Of a stretch of 34,954 nucleotides of DNA, positions 1 through 11,900 are shown piece after piece. Origin of the DNA: Chrysochromulina tobinii (taxonomy: Eukaryota; Haptophyta; Prymnesiales; Chrysochromulinaceae); assembly GCA_001275005.1 (NCBI GenBank), contig JWZX01002851.1:1-34954 (forward strand), written 5' to 3'. The position numbers were made by a program, and so were the translations under genes. Each line of letters starts with the position of its first letter. The first letter of the stretch is position 1. The notes beneath the pieces were generated by a model. The model was not told the DNA's origin and made no database searches. It was given only the letters and a program-made list of their open reading frames with translations.

Positions 1-3000
1 GGTAGTGCGTGCTCAGGTCTCTCAGCATCATGGCGCATGCTTTTTGGAAGGGCGCCAGCCGTGCAGGGTAGCCGCCGTTTGACGGGTCAATCTCGAGGGG
101 AGGCACAAGGTCCGAGCGGCAGCCATACTCGTTCACGAGCATGTGGCACCAGCTCCGCGCCGACTTGAACACGTCGACGTACGCCCACGATCGGCTCCAG
201 TCATGAATACCAGCAACATTGATGCCGACGGCAGCTTCCGAGTCGGTGCACACATTTGGCTGACCGACGCGGGTAATGGTCTCGCACGCGGGGCCACTCA
301 CGCCAAGGAAGCACATACACGCCCCGCGCACGCAGCTGCCCCACACGCACCCGGGGACGCACGCTGGAGGATGCACAACGACGCCCCGGGCAAGTGCCTC
401 AGCTGCGGTCGACGGCAACGACGAGCGCAGGCCCGCATTGTATCCAAGGATCGCTTGGAGCTTCGAGGAATTCAGATCGTCCGGACCAAGCATGAGGGCC
501 CCATGCCCACACTGCTTGCCGCCGAGCTCGCACAGCACGGGAGGACGGTACAGGGGCTGCGCGACAAAGATCGTGCCGCCGATGCGCCGCCAGCGGTCGA
601 GGAAGTCGAGGAGGATTTCGCGCATGCGCGGGTGCGCGTTGGCCTCGAGGAGCTTGCGTTCGAGTGCCTGCTCCAGAGCCGCGTCGCCCTCAAACTTGGA
701 CCGATTCCTCGAGAGCACATCCAGTGTGAATGACGCAGGCGACCTTTCGGCGACGATCTTGGCTGGCCCGCGGTAAAAGTACTGGCAGCTGCCCGCGCAC
801 TGTGCGCCCGCGAGGGCATCGTTCGTCAGATGCGGACGGCTTCCGGGGTTCCCCACACCCTTCCAGTAAAAGTCTCGCCGCTGGAGCACCCCCTCCGTGT
901 CCACGATCACTGGTGCTGTGTTATACTGGTCCCGCGCCCCCGCACTCGCGTTCCAAAAGTAGCACGTTCCGGGCACCGCGCAGTTACCAGGCCGTGAGAA
1001 GCACTGCCCTCCGCCATTCGGGCCAGCGAGCGCGCCCGGGCAGTCGCTGTGGACGGATACGCCGCAGCTCCACTCGTGCGAGAGCTGGTGAGCAAAGCCG
1101 CCGCATTCGACGCTGGCATCGCAGATCGTGGCGCAGCTCGCGACATTTGGTCCCACGTGCTTCCAGTACGTTGGCGAGCCAGTCTCACTCAGTGCCACAT
1201 GGGCGCGCCTGCTGCTGTCAATCCCTTCATAGCCCTGCAGCTGGCGCCACTGCTCCGCCTTGACGTAGCCGTTGCCTAGCGTCGAGCTGGCGGAAAGCTC
1301 CGCAAACTCGACTGGCCCATACTTGTTGCCCATCGCGAACCAGAGGCACTGGCTGCACCGTAGGCTGCCACTCAGCGTCGCGCGCGCTCCGTAGTCGGCG
1401 GCGCCGAAATCAGGGCCACCGACATCGGAGATGAGGCGGATGCCCCTCTGGTTGAGCTGCTGCGTGAGGCCATTCAGCACCGACTCTGCATGCAGAGCCG
1501 ACTCGTGTATCTTGTCGAGCTGCGCGAGAGGAGGGTTCGGGTGAGGGTTGGGGGATAGGGGGGCACCGAGTGCGCAGAGAGGGGCGGCGGATGGTCAGCC
1601 GGAGATGAAGCGAGAGCAAGGCTCGCGCGCAGGAACAGGAACAGTCCTCTCCGTGAGAGCGCACCAGAGCATCCACCGTCCAGTTCGCATAGAATTCCGC
1701 AGCTCGTTCTCGATCGTCGAAGTTGATGCATTGGTTGTACCGGTTCTGGCAGTTCCCGTTGCAACAATTGCTTCTGCCGAAGACGGCGCGGACCGCGACC
1801 GCGTCGACATTTCCCAGGTCGGTGCCGAAGCGCTCGAGAGTGCCCCCTAGCCACGCGCCGGCCGCGGACACGCGAACGAGGCGCGTGCCGAGGGCCGCCC
1901 GGCGCCGCGCATTCACGCCAAAGGCGAGAGTCCAAGCGCGGAAAACTTCGAGAGACTCGATCGCGTGGGTCTGGGGCGCCTCGTTCCGGTTGGCCGCGTC
2001 GGTGCGATACTCGACGAACGCCGTCAGGTGGGGGCGCAGGTGGCTGTCCACGTAACTGGCATACATCATGAAGTCCGCCTCATCCGCAGCGCCGGGCCGG
2101 TTGGCTCCGTTCGCGGTTGTGGTCATCAGCGAGGGGTCCATCGCGTTCGAGCGCGGCATGCAAAACCACGCGGACGCGTTGAGCGTGTTGGCGAGCGCCA
2201 CCATGTACTCGAGCGCGACGCCGCGCGGGCCCGCCTGGGTCAGCGAGGCCGGAGTGCTCCGATCGCGCCAAGCGGGGCGAAAGTTGTTCTCGTTATAGTC
2301 GTTGCTGTCGATGAGCGCCCAGCTGCAGAAGCGCAGCAGCCGCGTGCCGCTGAGAGCGTTGAGGAGGTCGGGGTGAAAGGGCTGGGTGGCCAGGGCGGCG
2401 TCGGTCGCGTCGACGTTGATGCTCGTGATCGCCGAGACGGCGCTCCCGCTCCCGCTACCCGCCGAGCGCACCTCATCCTGCACACGAAAGATGCGCACGT
2501 TCTCGAGCGGGGCGCTCGGGTCGGTGGTCATGATGCGGATCGAGACGCCGGTGGCGGGCGCGGAGACGTTGAAGAGGTAGCGACCACGCATCGCTACCGG
2601 ATCGTAGGAGAGCGGCGCCGCGAGAAGTGCGTCGCCGCCGAACGAGAGCGTCCCGTTCCCGTTGAAGTGGACGGCATATTGGCCAGCGGCGACCGAGGCG
2701 CCGCCCCAGCCGATGTATGCTACTGCGGTCTGAACCTCGAACGAGTTTTGCCACAGCCACCAGCGGGGCAGTGAGACAGGGTAGCCGTTTGCGTGCGACA
2801 TGTTCGTGGGTCTCAGGCTGTGCTGCTTCCAGGTCTCCATCTGCACGCCCGCATCATGTCGGGCGCGCTCCACTTGCCAGTATGTTGCGTGCTTGAACAA
2901 ATCTCGGAAGACACGCGTCGAGGTGATCTTCCACTCGGTGACGCCCCAGCCATCCGTGGCCATCGGAGGGAGGTTGATCTGCGATCAAGGGCGACACAAA

Positions 3001-3137
3001 GCTCAGCATGGGGGGATCATGAGCAATTCTTTTTTTGCGTGCCGGCTCACCCCAACATCCAGCTGCTCTGGGGGGTCAAATCTTGTGAGATTCTGCGCTG
3101 ACGTCCGATGCAACATGAGAAGCACCAACGTGAGCAT
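1..3137 (-). CDS. Secreted modular EGF-containing protein, 3'-truncated by window edge
   Basis: Three exons are read on the minus strand: 3137-3051, 2978-1665 and 1519-1, joined by GT..AG introns of 72 and 145 nt, all phase 0. Exon 1 gives a signal peptide (MLTLVLLMLHRTSAQN). The joint LDVG/INLPP restores a module start that recurs later. About 973 residues are visible and the frame is still open at base 1. A first module (about residues 28-560) has Trp-rich and N-glycosylation-like NxS/T stretches. A Cys-rich, PAN/apple-like stretch (about 620-690) follows. Next is one EGF-like repeat near 856-880 (CVPGC..C..CMC..C), then the start of a second module (VGINVAGIHDW, about 895). The module resembles bacterial extracellular glycoside-hydrolase/carbohydrate-binding style proteins, from memory only. 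The role is probably at the cell surface or in the wall; no catalytic residue can be named. The family assignment is weak, but the exon model is strong. Confidence 0.8.
1520..1664 (-). other. Intron 2 of the secreted modular protein gene
   Basis: On the minus strand it starts GTGCGC and ends in a pyrimidine-rich tract followed by GCGCAG, 145 nt, phase 0. It contains an in-frame shift: without removal the exon 2 frame degenerates into basic low-complexity sequence and stops at 1410. After removal the frame stays open for over 500 codons to the window edge. It has no tandem repeats, unlike the introns of the MICAL-like gene. Confidence 0.78.
2979..3050 (-). other. Intron 1 of the secreted modular protein gene
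   Basis: On the minus strand it starts GTGAGC and ends GATCGCAG, is 72 nt long and lies in phase 0. Removing it joins a signal-peptide exon of 29 codons to the main body. It also restores the sequence VGINLPP, which matches VGINVAG at the start of the second module, so the splice is well supported. Confidence 0.8.
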
Positions 3138-3329
3138 CTTTTCGTGAGCCCAGGCGCGCGAGCGGGGAAGCCGACCGAGCCGGAGATTTTACCGGGAATA
3201 TCCATTTCGAGCAAGGCAACAACATGGGTGGAGGGGACACTCGGTTCACACGCACCACCAGTCAGCGGGTATATGTATACCGAACTCGTTCGAAACGCCG
3301 TGACGGGCGCGATCGTGGCGTCTGAATAA
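3138..3329. promoter_or_regulatory. Divergent promoter region (secreted protein / thioredoxin-like)
   Basis: This 192-bp stretch separates two start codons facing away from each other, so both 5' leaders and core promoters must fit here. A TATA-like AT-rich element (GTATATGTATAC) lies at about 3269-3280, roughly 50 bp before the plus-strand ATG. No other motif is recognised. Confidence 0.5.
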
Positions 3330-4129
3330 ATGGTGAGCCGCGTGCTCTTTCTCGCGCTCTTCGTGTGCACAGCGCTCGCGCAGGACGAGGACGACGCGCG
3401 TGGCGAGCAGCAAATTGCGGAGGAGCTCGCGTTCGGCGCCGAAGGTACGTGCCATCACCGTGCCTGCCGATTCTTAGGCGTAGCCTGCCAACGCCCGCCT
3501 TTGCTGAATAGCATTTGCCTCTCGCTTGTCGCGCAGTCGTCGAGCTGAATGAGCAGAACTTCGAGCATCTTACGCAGGCAGCCACGGGCGCCACCTCGGG
3601 CGATTGGCTCGTCCTCTTCTGCAAGGATAGCGTGTCGCGGTGCGCCAAGGTGACGGCCAACTGGCAAAAGGTGGCGGTGACGCTCGCCGCGTCACGCGAG
3701 GCCAAGGGCATGCCGCGAATCAACGTCGCGCAGGTGGACACGAGCACATCTGCGTGGCTGCGCAAGCGCTTTGGCGTCCAGTCAGTGCCCGTCGTCCTGC
3801 TCTTCAAGGGCGGCGTCATGTACTCCTTCCATGGCGGCGGCTTCTCCGTGGACCGGCTGGTGAGCTTTGCCGAGCGCGACTACGAGCGCTCGAACCGCAT
3901 GCTCGTGCCGCCCGAGCCGCACGTGGCCACGCCGCACGACCAGACGTTCCTCATCACCATCGGCACGGTCGCCTGCGGCGCAGCGGTACTCTGGGTCGTT
4001 GACCAGGGCCTTGCGCGTTGGTATCGCTATCAGACGAAAATGTCTAAGGCGGCCAAAAAGGAGGCCAGTAAGGCGGCCGCCAAACCGGCGGCTGCACAGG
4101 AAGGTGCTAAGAGCGACGGGACGCGATAG
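3330..4129 (+). CDS. Thioredoxin-fold type I membrane protein (TMX/PDI-like, single Cys)
   Basis: Two exons, 3330-3444 and 3537-4129, are joined across a 92-nt intron (GTACGT..CGCAG, phase 1) to give 235 residues. A signal peptide (MVSRVLFLALFVCTALA) leads into an acidic stretch and then a thioredoxin fold (about 39-150). The fold has a VQSVPVVLLFKGG segment carrying the cis-Pro. The active-site position reads SVSRC in place of WCxxC, so only the second cysteine (C74) remains, with another Cys at 67. A membrane segment (ITIGTVACGAAVLWVV) and a Lys/Ala-rich tail follow, as in ER TMX proteins. The likely place is the secretory pathway with the Trx domain in the lumen. Disulfide reduction by the usual two-Cys cycle looks impossible; a mixed-disulfide or chaperone role is inference. 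Confidence 0.8.
3445..3536 (+). other. Intron of the thioredoxin-like gene
   Basis: It begins GTACGT, ends CGCAG, is 92 nt long and lies in phase 1. Splicing gives GAA GTC GTC GAG and joins the signal-peptide exon to the thioredoxin fold. Read through, exon 1 runs into unrelated sequence and stops at 3548. Confidence 0.8.
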
Positions 4130-4426
4130 GCGAGCTGCATCATTACACTTGAGCTCGCTTTGCCATGCGCGTGTCTCGTGCCTGCGCAGCTCCCGGCGGT
4201 GGTTCGGGTGCGCTGCACACCCGTCGGTGTGCGCCCATCACACTCAGACTGTGTATGTCTGGGTGCGCGGCGCATGAGTACGAGTATGTGAAAATTGTAC
4301 ATAGATTTCATGGCAATTTTTCATATGCGCCAGACCTAACACGTTGGCGAACAACAAGTGACGAAAGTGACAGGCGGGCCGCGCGCCACTTTTATCCGAT
4401 CAAGAGAGTTCGCAGGGGAGCGCGTG
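4130..4426. other. Convergent 3' region between thioredoxin-like gene and channel
   Basis: Two stop codons face each other across 297 bp. The middle is relatively AT-rich (about 4285-4330), as expected for two 3' ends. I see no convincing gene in it. Confidence 0.5.
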
Positions 4427-7400
4427 TCATGAGAACACATGAGATGACGCGGTCGGTTGCTTTGCGAGTTTAGAACCCCCGCTCAGCACGCCGGCGATGA
4501 TAGAGTGGGTAAGGAGTGTTGATGAGAGGCGGAAGGCGGTCGAGATGCGCATCTCCTTGATCTTGCGCTGATCATTCGCTTTAAGTGCCTCGCGCGCGCG
4601 GAAGCCGCGGTAGGTCCGCTGCATCATCTGTGCGGCGAGGTACTCATGCGCGTTCCACTCCACGGGTGCGTTCTTGTACTCACGCAGATCGAGATTCCTG
4701 CGCATCTGCTTGTCGAGTGTGTGGCGCAGCTCGCACTCGGGCAGCCGCTGCCCCGTCTGGCGCGGCTCCGGGTCCAAGACGCTCGTGGGGCGCGTGGCCG
4801 TGCGCGCGAGCGCGAAGAGGGTCTCTTGGAACTGAACTTGGCCGTGACCACGCACGGGTAGCCACGCGTCTTCGAGCCGCTGGAGGACGTCGCAGTACTG
4901 GCTCGTGCCCTGGGCCCTCTTTTCCACATCGAGTACGCCGAGGGGCGGGAGCATCGAGGAGATCAACTTGCCAAGGTAGTGGCAGGAGATGAAGTAGGTG
5001 CCGTCGGGGTCGAGGCGCTGCCACATCTCCTGGAACTCGAGAACGTGGGTCTGCGTGACGGTCATGGACTCCTGGATGCACGTGCTTGAGAACTGATCGA
5101 CGACCACACCCACGGTCAGGTTCATCATCAGAAGCGAGCCTATAAGCTGATAGAGCACGAAGAAGACCACCGCCGTGCCATAAGATTGAGAGCAGTCATC
5201 GATGGCGTACTCCATCATGCCCGCCTTCTTCCCGCAAAAGGGCTCGACGACCATGCACGCGCGCATGATGTCGGGCCAGCGCTCTGAGGTGGCCATGGAG
5301 ACCATGAGGACCATCGCGTTGGGGAAGGTGTCGAAGGCGGGCCAGGTGCCGCCGTACCCCAGATGCTCCTGCGGCACGATATCGCCGAAGAGAGCCATGC
5401 CCACCGTGGCGAAGATAAGGCAACACAGCCCGAGGAGAGAGAGCACGTTGGCCAGCGCAGGCAGACAGAGGGAGATGGTCTTGAGCATCGTGCGCAGCCC
5501 ACTGGCCGAGCGAATGAGGCGTATGAGGCGCGCAACCTTGGCGAGGCGCAACAGCCGGAGCAGCATCGGGTTGAAGGGTGTCTTGATCTCAACTCCCTCG
5601 AGGATCCATCCGGTCACAATGTCGAAGATGGATGCGAGCACAAGAATGAAGTCGAAGACATTCCATGCATTCTTAAAGTAGTTCAGGCCGAAGCCAATGA
5701 GCTTGACCACGGCCTCGAAGATGAAGAAGAACGTAAAGAAGAGCTCCAGGAAGTCCGTTGTGCCCTTGGCCGGCTTCTCGCGCTCCGTGGTGGCGCCATC
5801 CGGAATGGGTTCGTAGTAGTCGGCCGCCATCACTGCGATGTTGATCATGATCATGGTCATCATCATGTACTCGAAGAAGCGATGCGTCACGAATCGGTAC
5901 ATCGGCGCACGGATGAAGCCCTTCGGGGGCACCACGCGTGAGAGCGGCCTCATCACCTGGACGAGCTTTCGAGTCTCGACCCATTCCTTCTGCTCGTCGG
6001 TCATCATGGCCATGCCCGAGCGCTCGTCGCGTAGCCGGTTGAACTTGTCGATGACGACGCCCGCAAAGAACTTGAGCAAGATGAAGCCGCCAAAGATGAC
6101 GAAGACGAAGAAGTAGATGCTGGCGATCCCCTTTTTCCAGAGGTTCTCCGTGCCGGGCACGGCGGGCCCTTGGCCGAAGCTGCTCTGCGCGGCCATCGCG
6201 CGGTACATGATTCGCGACCAGCCCTGCAGGGTCGCAATCTCGACAAGCGTCAGCAGCCCATAGCCCACGTTGTCGAAACCGGAGACATCGTGCCGCCAGA
6301 GGAGCCGGCATCGGACCTCGCCCGCGCTGCTCGTGTTCCAGCCGGCAGGCGGCGCGCACAGGCTGCCGTGCGCGAAGCCCGTCGAATTCACGATCTCGTC
6401 GAGGTTAGCTGCCATCTCCTCGCACACTGCCTTGTTGGAATACGCCGTCATGGGTAGCAGCAACGGTGCGGCCCCGCCCGCGAGCGGCTGCGGTACAAAA
6501 AGCACGCACGAGGAGAGGACGCCGCCAAAGACCTGGACGCCCAGGATGGCAAAGACAAGCCAGAAGACGCCCAGGATGAGCGTCACGTTGCCAATGGCGG
6601 GGAGCGAGCGGATGAGCGCCTCAATGACGAGCTGCATCGAGGGCACCTTGGACAGGAGCCGAAGCGGCCGGAGCGCGCGCAGCGTGCGTAGCGACTTTAA
6701 AGGTCCGATCTGCGACGAGCCCCCGATCGACATCCAGCCGATGATGACGATCGCGAAGTCAAGGTCGTTCCAACGGTCGCCGAAGTAGCCCATAGGGCCG
6801 AGGCCGAGAAGCTTGATCGCCATCTCGATCGTGAAAGCGACGCCGAAGAAGAGGTTCAAGTCCTCAAGGGTGGCAAGTTCACCTAGTGCATCTGGATCCC
6901 CACTTTTCGCTCGCTTATTCAGCTGCGATGAGTCCGCGCAGAGCACATACGTTGATCCCACGATGAGCATCATCACGAAGCCTGTGAAGAGCTTCGTGAC
7001 GATGACCCACTTGCATCCCTTGCGAAGCAGCGGCCACAGATCGGCGAGATGCACATACGGCCCCCCGAACGGCACCTGGAAGCCAGCCCCCCTTCGGTCC
7101 TTCCTCTTGATCATCGCGAGGGTTCGCCGAGCTGCCGCCGTTCTGCGTCGCATACCAGAGCCAAACGTAACCGTTGGCACAGGCTCAGGCCCGTTCGCTA
7201 CCGGTAAGAGGTCGGCCGGTGCCGCCTCCTCAATTTCAAAGAACAGACCTTCGCTTTTATGCTGTGGCGCCTCGAGGAATTCGAAGTCGAGCTTTTTCCG
7301 CACTTCTCGCACATCGGCCGCTTGCATATCGTCTTCAAATGCCCCGAGCGCCATCGACATATCGAGCTCGACGGCGATACACGACGGGAACTTATCGGGC

Positions 7401-8931
7401 TGCCAGCGGCGTGTCGCGTTCGCGCCCGGAACAGCGCGCGACTTTGGTATGCCGATCGACAAGCCGAGCGGATCGTCCGTGTTGGGGCCGCGACGCGTGA
7501 GTCGTTCCTGCTCAAGCTGCACCAGCCGCATCGCGCGCACTTTGGACCACGCCCTGTGTTGCCGGTAGCGTGCCTGCAGGGTGAGCGCGGCGCGGGTCTG
7601 AGATATGGGCCCTTTAGGCTTGCTCGCCTCGTCGTCGTCGCGCACGTTCTTTTGGCTCGCGCTCCAGAGCGACGAGATCGTCAACGATTCCAGCGTGCGA
7701 ACGCGTAAGGCGCTCATCGAGCGCACAGCGGAGGATGGCGAAAGCGACCTGACCAGCCGTCGGCTCCGACGTGCTGCGGTCGAGATCGAATTGTTCAGCG
7801 GCAATGAGCTGACCTTCAGCGAGCAGCGAGCACGAAAGTCGGGACCCAACCTCTCTGCCTGTTGTGCCCCCTTGCCGCGTTCCGACTTGCCGTCCTTCCA
7901 CGTCACCTCGCCACGTCTGCGTCCCTCGGACGTACCTTGCAACTCGAGGGACGTCTGCGGCACCGCCACCGACGAGGCAGGGAGTCGTGGCCCCGCGACG
8001 CCCGCTCCGTCATCGCCACCGCCAAATCCGACGCCATTACGTGAAATCCGACCCCACTCTCTGAACGAGTCACTCGTGTTGACGACCGTGGAGTGTACCA
8101 CATCCCCGCCGCCCTCCACGGAGAGCACTGACGCGGGGAGCACGGCACGTTTCGCCAGGTTCGGCGAGGAGCCCGAGAGGACCGTCGTGGCACGCACGTC
8201 TTTAGGGCGGGGCTCCACCTCGAGCACCGACGCCTTGAGCGCCCTGGCTGAGCGCCCACTCGAAGTGAGCACGGTCCTCGGCGCCACCAAAGCCTGATGC
8301 GTCGTCGGCGGACGCAGAAGGTAGTCAGGGACTTCAGAGACTTCACCTGCTGTCATAGACTTCAATCCAGGAGCGCCGCGTGACAATCTAATCTCTGGCA
8401 TGACGGCGATGTCATAGTTGCAAGCCAGAGTTGCAGGTGCTCTATGGCATGTTGGCATCGGCGATGTTGCGGCAGAAGGCGCCGAGTGCATGACGCGGCC
8501 CAGTGACGTGAGGCAGTTCCACTCGTCGACGGCATGATTATGTTTACTCGCGCGCGGGGGAGGCACAGTCAGAGCCACCTTCGGGCGAGACACAGCCAGA
8601 GCCACCTTGCTGCGAGACACTTCGGGGGAGGCCTTGCTGCTACAGGGTGCCTTGGGAGTAGCCTTGGGAGTAGCCTGGGGAGAGGCATTGGCGATGGCGT
8701 TGCTGGAGAGGCGGACGGTGCTGACACCTCCGCCTCCCGTCGGCTTTATGAGCTTGCTTCCGTAGCACGCGGCGGCGGTGTCTGAGTCAAGGCTGGACGA
8801 GTCCGACGCGTCGTTCGGGCCGACTTCCAGTCTTGGCGGAGAATAGACGTGCATCGCCACCTCCCCCCGGGAAGAAGTGGAGGCGGGGTCGCCTTGGATG
8901 AACTTAGCGATATTGGCCGCATTCCTATTGT

Positions 8932-8984
<53 letters not shown>

Positions 8985-11900
8985 TCGTCGTCGTCCTCGA
9001 AATATTGGTCGTCCTCGAAATCTTGGTCGCCGCCCTCCTTGGCCTCCCCACGCTCCCCACGCTCCCCACGCTCCTTCTCGTCCTCGGCGGGGGTCATGCG
9101 CAGCCCCTCGTCCGTCTCTGCGGTCGAGCCCTCATCAAACCCCATGAGTTTCAGTCGACTCGCCATCTCCTCCACGTCAACCTGGGCCTGTTTCGCCGCC
9201 TCCATAAACTTAGCCCTGCCGTCGTCGTTGGCGGAGACGAGGAAAGATAGGATGATCGCCGTGTACATGTTGAGCAGAATGTACCTCCCGATCAACACGC
9301 TCAGGCAGAAGTAGAGCAACGTAGCCACGTTCGTCGAGCGCATGCCCAGAAACATGATGGGATGCCACGCCTCGCCCGTGAAGAGCTGGAAGGTGGTCAT
9401 GAAGGCGTCGCCAAACGTGTCGAAATTTTGAAGCGGTACGCGCGCCAGGCAGCCCTGTTCGATGCCTACGGGGAGGTTGCGCTGGGTGGTGAGGTAGTCG
9501 GCGGCGCTCGACGCGCGGCAGTAGCCCTCGACGGGGTGGCAGTCGCATAGCGCATACGGCGTCGCGCCCGCGAGCATCGGGAAGGGTTCCCACGCAATAC
9601 CCAGGGTGGCGTTGAGTGGGATGGAACCCACGGCGAGGGGCAGCTCGAGAGGACGCGGCAGCGGCGTGCATTGCTGGCATCGAACGAAGCGGTTGCCAAA
9701 GTAGCTCATGCCGAGCAGCGTGAACGTGTACTGGCAGAGGAGGAAGATGAGGAAGAGCGCGCCCATCGATGCGAGAAGGGTCGGCTGCGTGATGATGCAC
9801 ATCAACTCACGCAGCGAGGCGATCGGCAGGCGTTGCAGCAGCCGGATGAGCCGCAAAGAGCGGAAGATGGATGGGCTGAAGCCCTCCGAGCAGCGGCCCG
9901 ACGCGACGACGGCGATCTGGCTGAACACGCTCACGAGCACGATGAAGCCGTCGAAGATATTGAAGCGGTCGGATACGTAGCCACCCACACCGAGGCCGAG
10001 AAGCTTGATGAGCATCTCTATCAGGAAGATGAAGGTGAGCGCAAGCTCGATGCCGCCGAGCAGCACACACTCAGGGTCGGGTTGGCCCGCGTAGTAGCAG
10101 CACTGCACGGCCGTGTTTATCGCGATACAGCACATGAAGAACGGGTTAAAACGCCGATGTGCGCACAGAACCGCGCACTGCGCCGCAAGATTGTCGCAGA
10201 ACGGCACGGACGGCATCTTGCGGAGAGCATCGAGCAGCCCAGGTTTCCACAGCCGACGCTTCCATGTTCTCAGCGGCGCTTCCATCAGCGCCACTTTCTT
10301 CGTCGGCGCCGGCTTGCTCGGCGAGCGGGGGCTGTACTCAGCGGCATTTCCACGTCTGGAGTGCATGGGCAACTCGAGGCTTGCCCTCACGTTCGGGGCG
10401 GGGCTCCACCGCCGCTCCACCGCCGTGGCGAGCGTGAACGTGTGGCCGCCAGCCTCGTCGTCGGTGAAGTCCAGATTCGCGAGGCGCAGCGGCGGCTTGC
10501 GACCCCTGAATGGCGAGACACGAGAGCAGCGCGATCGGCTGTCCTCAGACAGCCCCCCGCCTGACCGGCTGTCCTCAGACAGCCCCCCGCCTGTCCGGCT
10601 GTCCTCAGACAGCCCCCCGCCTTTCGGCTCCGCCTCGACCGCATGGACCGCATGGACCAATTGGGCATCCGCCTTCCTAATTTGGGTTTCCATCTCCGCC
10701 GCATCGGCCGTCGCCTCCTCGGTGGCCTTGGCGTGGGCCGCGAGTTCGGCCGCGAGCCCGGCCTTGAATTTCTGGCTGCGCTTGTTCTCGAGGTGCACCT
10801 GCTCGTAGATGACCGCGAGGGTGAGGTTGGCGGTGAACCAACCGCAGCACAGGACGAGCACGAGCGCGTAGATGATCCCGCCGCCGCCGCCGCTGTCAAA
10901 CATGAGCTGCATTGAGACTGGCCAGTCGTCGATGGCCATGTTGCGGTACACGACGATAAACGCCCACCCGATGTTGTCGAACGACGTGAAGCCGTAGTCG
11001 GGGTTGGAAGTGCGTTCATCGAACTCCCCGTTAAAGTAGAAGGGGCTGTTCGGCGGGAGCGGCGCCGGCTGGCAGCAGAAGAGGTCGCCGGTGAGGTAGC
11101 CGCTCGTGTCGATGTGATCGCAGGTGAGCTCCTTCCACTGCTTGGCCGGTGGCGTGGCGTACTGAGGCTTCCGTCCGTTGAGCGTCGCAAGCCCCGCAAA
11201 GGCAGCGCACTGGTTGCCCCCATCACCAGAGGCGGAGCACGGCGCATATGCTCCTTGGAGACCGACGGCTTGTGAGAGCGTACCATCGCTCTGAAGGACG
11301 TGGCAGCGCCGGCGAGCGTGGCCCATGAAGAGCTGCACGCCCAGGATGGCGAAGCATAGGAAGACGAAGAGCAGCAGCGAGCCCACGTGCACCAGCTTGG
11401 GCGTCGCGTCGATCAGTGCCTGCACGATCGCGCGCGTCGCTCCAAACGAGGGCACCGACTTCATCGCGCGCAGCAGCCGGGCGGCGCGCAGCGCGGAGAG
11501 GCCGGAGACGCTGATGCACAGCACGGGCAGAAGCCCGAGCAACGAGACGATCGAGACGAACCCGTCGATCCAGTTCCACCCATCGCGCAGGTATGCGCCC
11601 GGATGCTGCCACAGGCCGAACAACAAAAGCTTCAACAGCATCTCGGAGATATAGATGGTGGTGAAAATGATGTCGAGCACGCGCAGCGTGGTGTTGGACC
11701 CGGGGTCGTTGGTGTACTCGCAGGTAGCGGCGAGCGGGTCGCGAAAGGCCACGCAGAACAAGTTGACGCAGATGGTCGCGTAGATGAACCCGTCGAACCA
11801 TGGCTGCAGGAGGAGCGAGCGAGCCGCCAGCCGCGCCGGGTTGGTCGGCGAGAAGACGCCAAACGACGAGTACTTCATGTGCGGCTCGTCGACCTCCGCG

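Noticed and set aside
143-1279. Plus-strand frames of 76-196 residues
   Set aside because: They are antisense to exon 3 of the secreted modular protein, which stays open over 1.5 kb and carries an EGF repeat.
1410-1519. C-terminal end of the unspliced 517-residue minus-strand frame
   Set aside because: Sequence after the GTGCGC donor at 1664 is basic low-complexity and out of frame; removing the 145-nt intron restores a long conserved-looking frame.
8849-9314. Plus-strand frames with long Ser or Val/Ile runs
   Set aside because: These are antisense to the Asp run of the channel gene; the channel frame has clear conserved domains.
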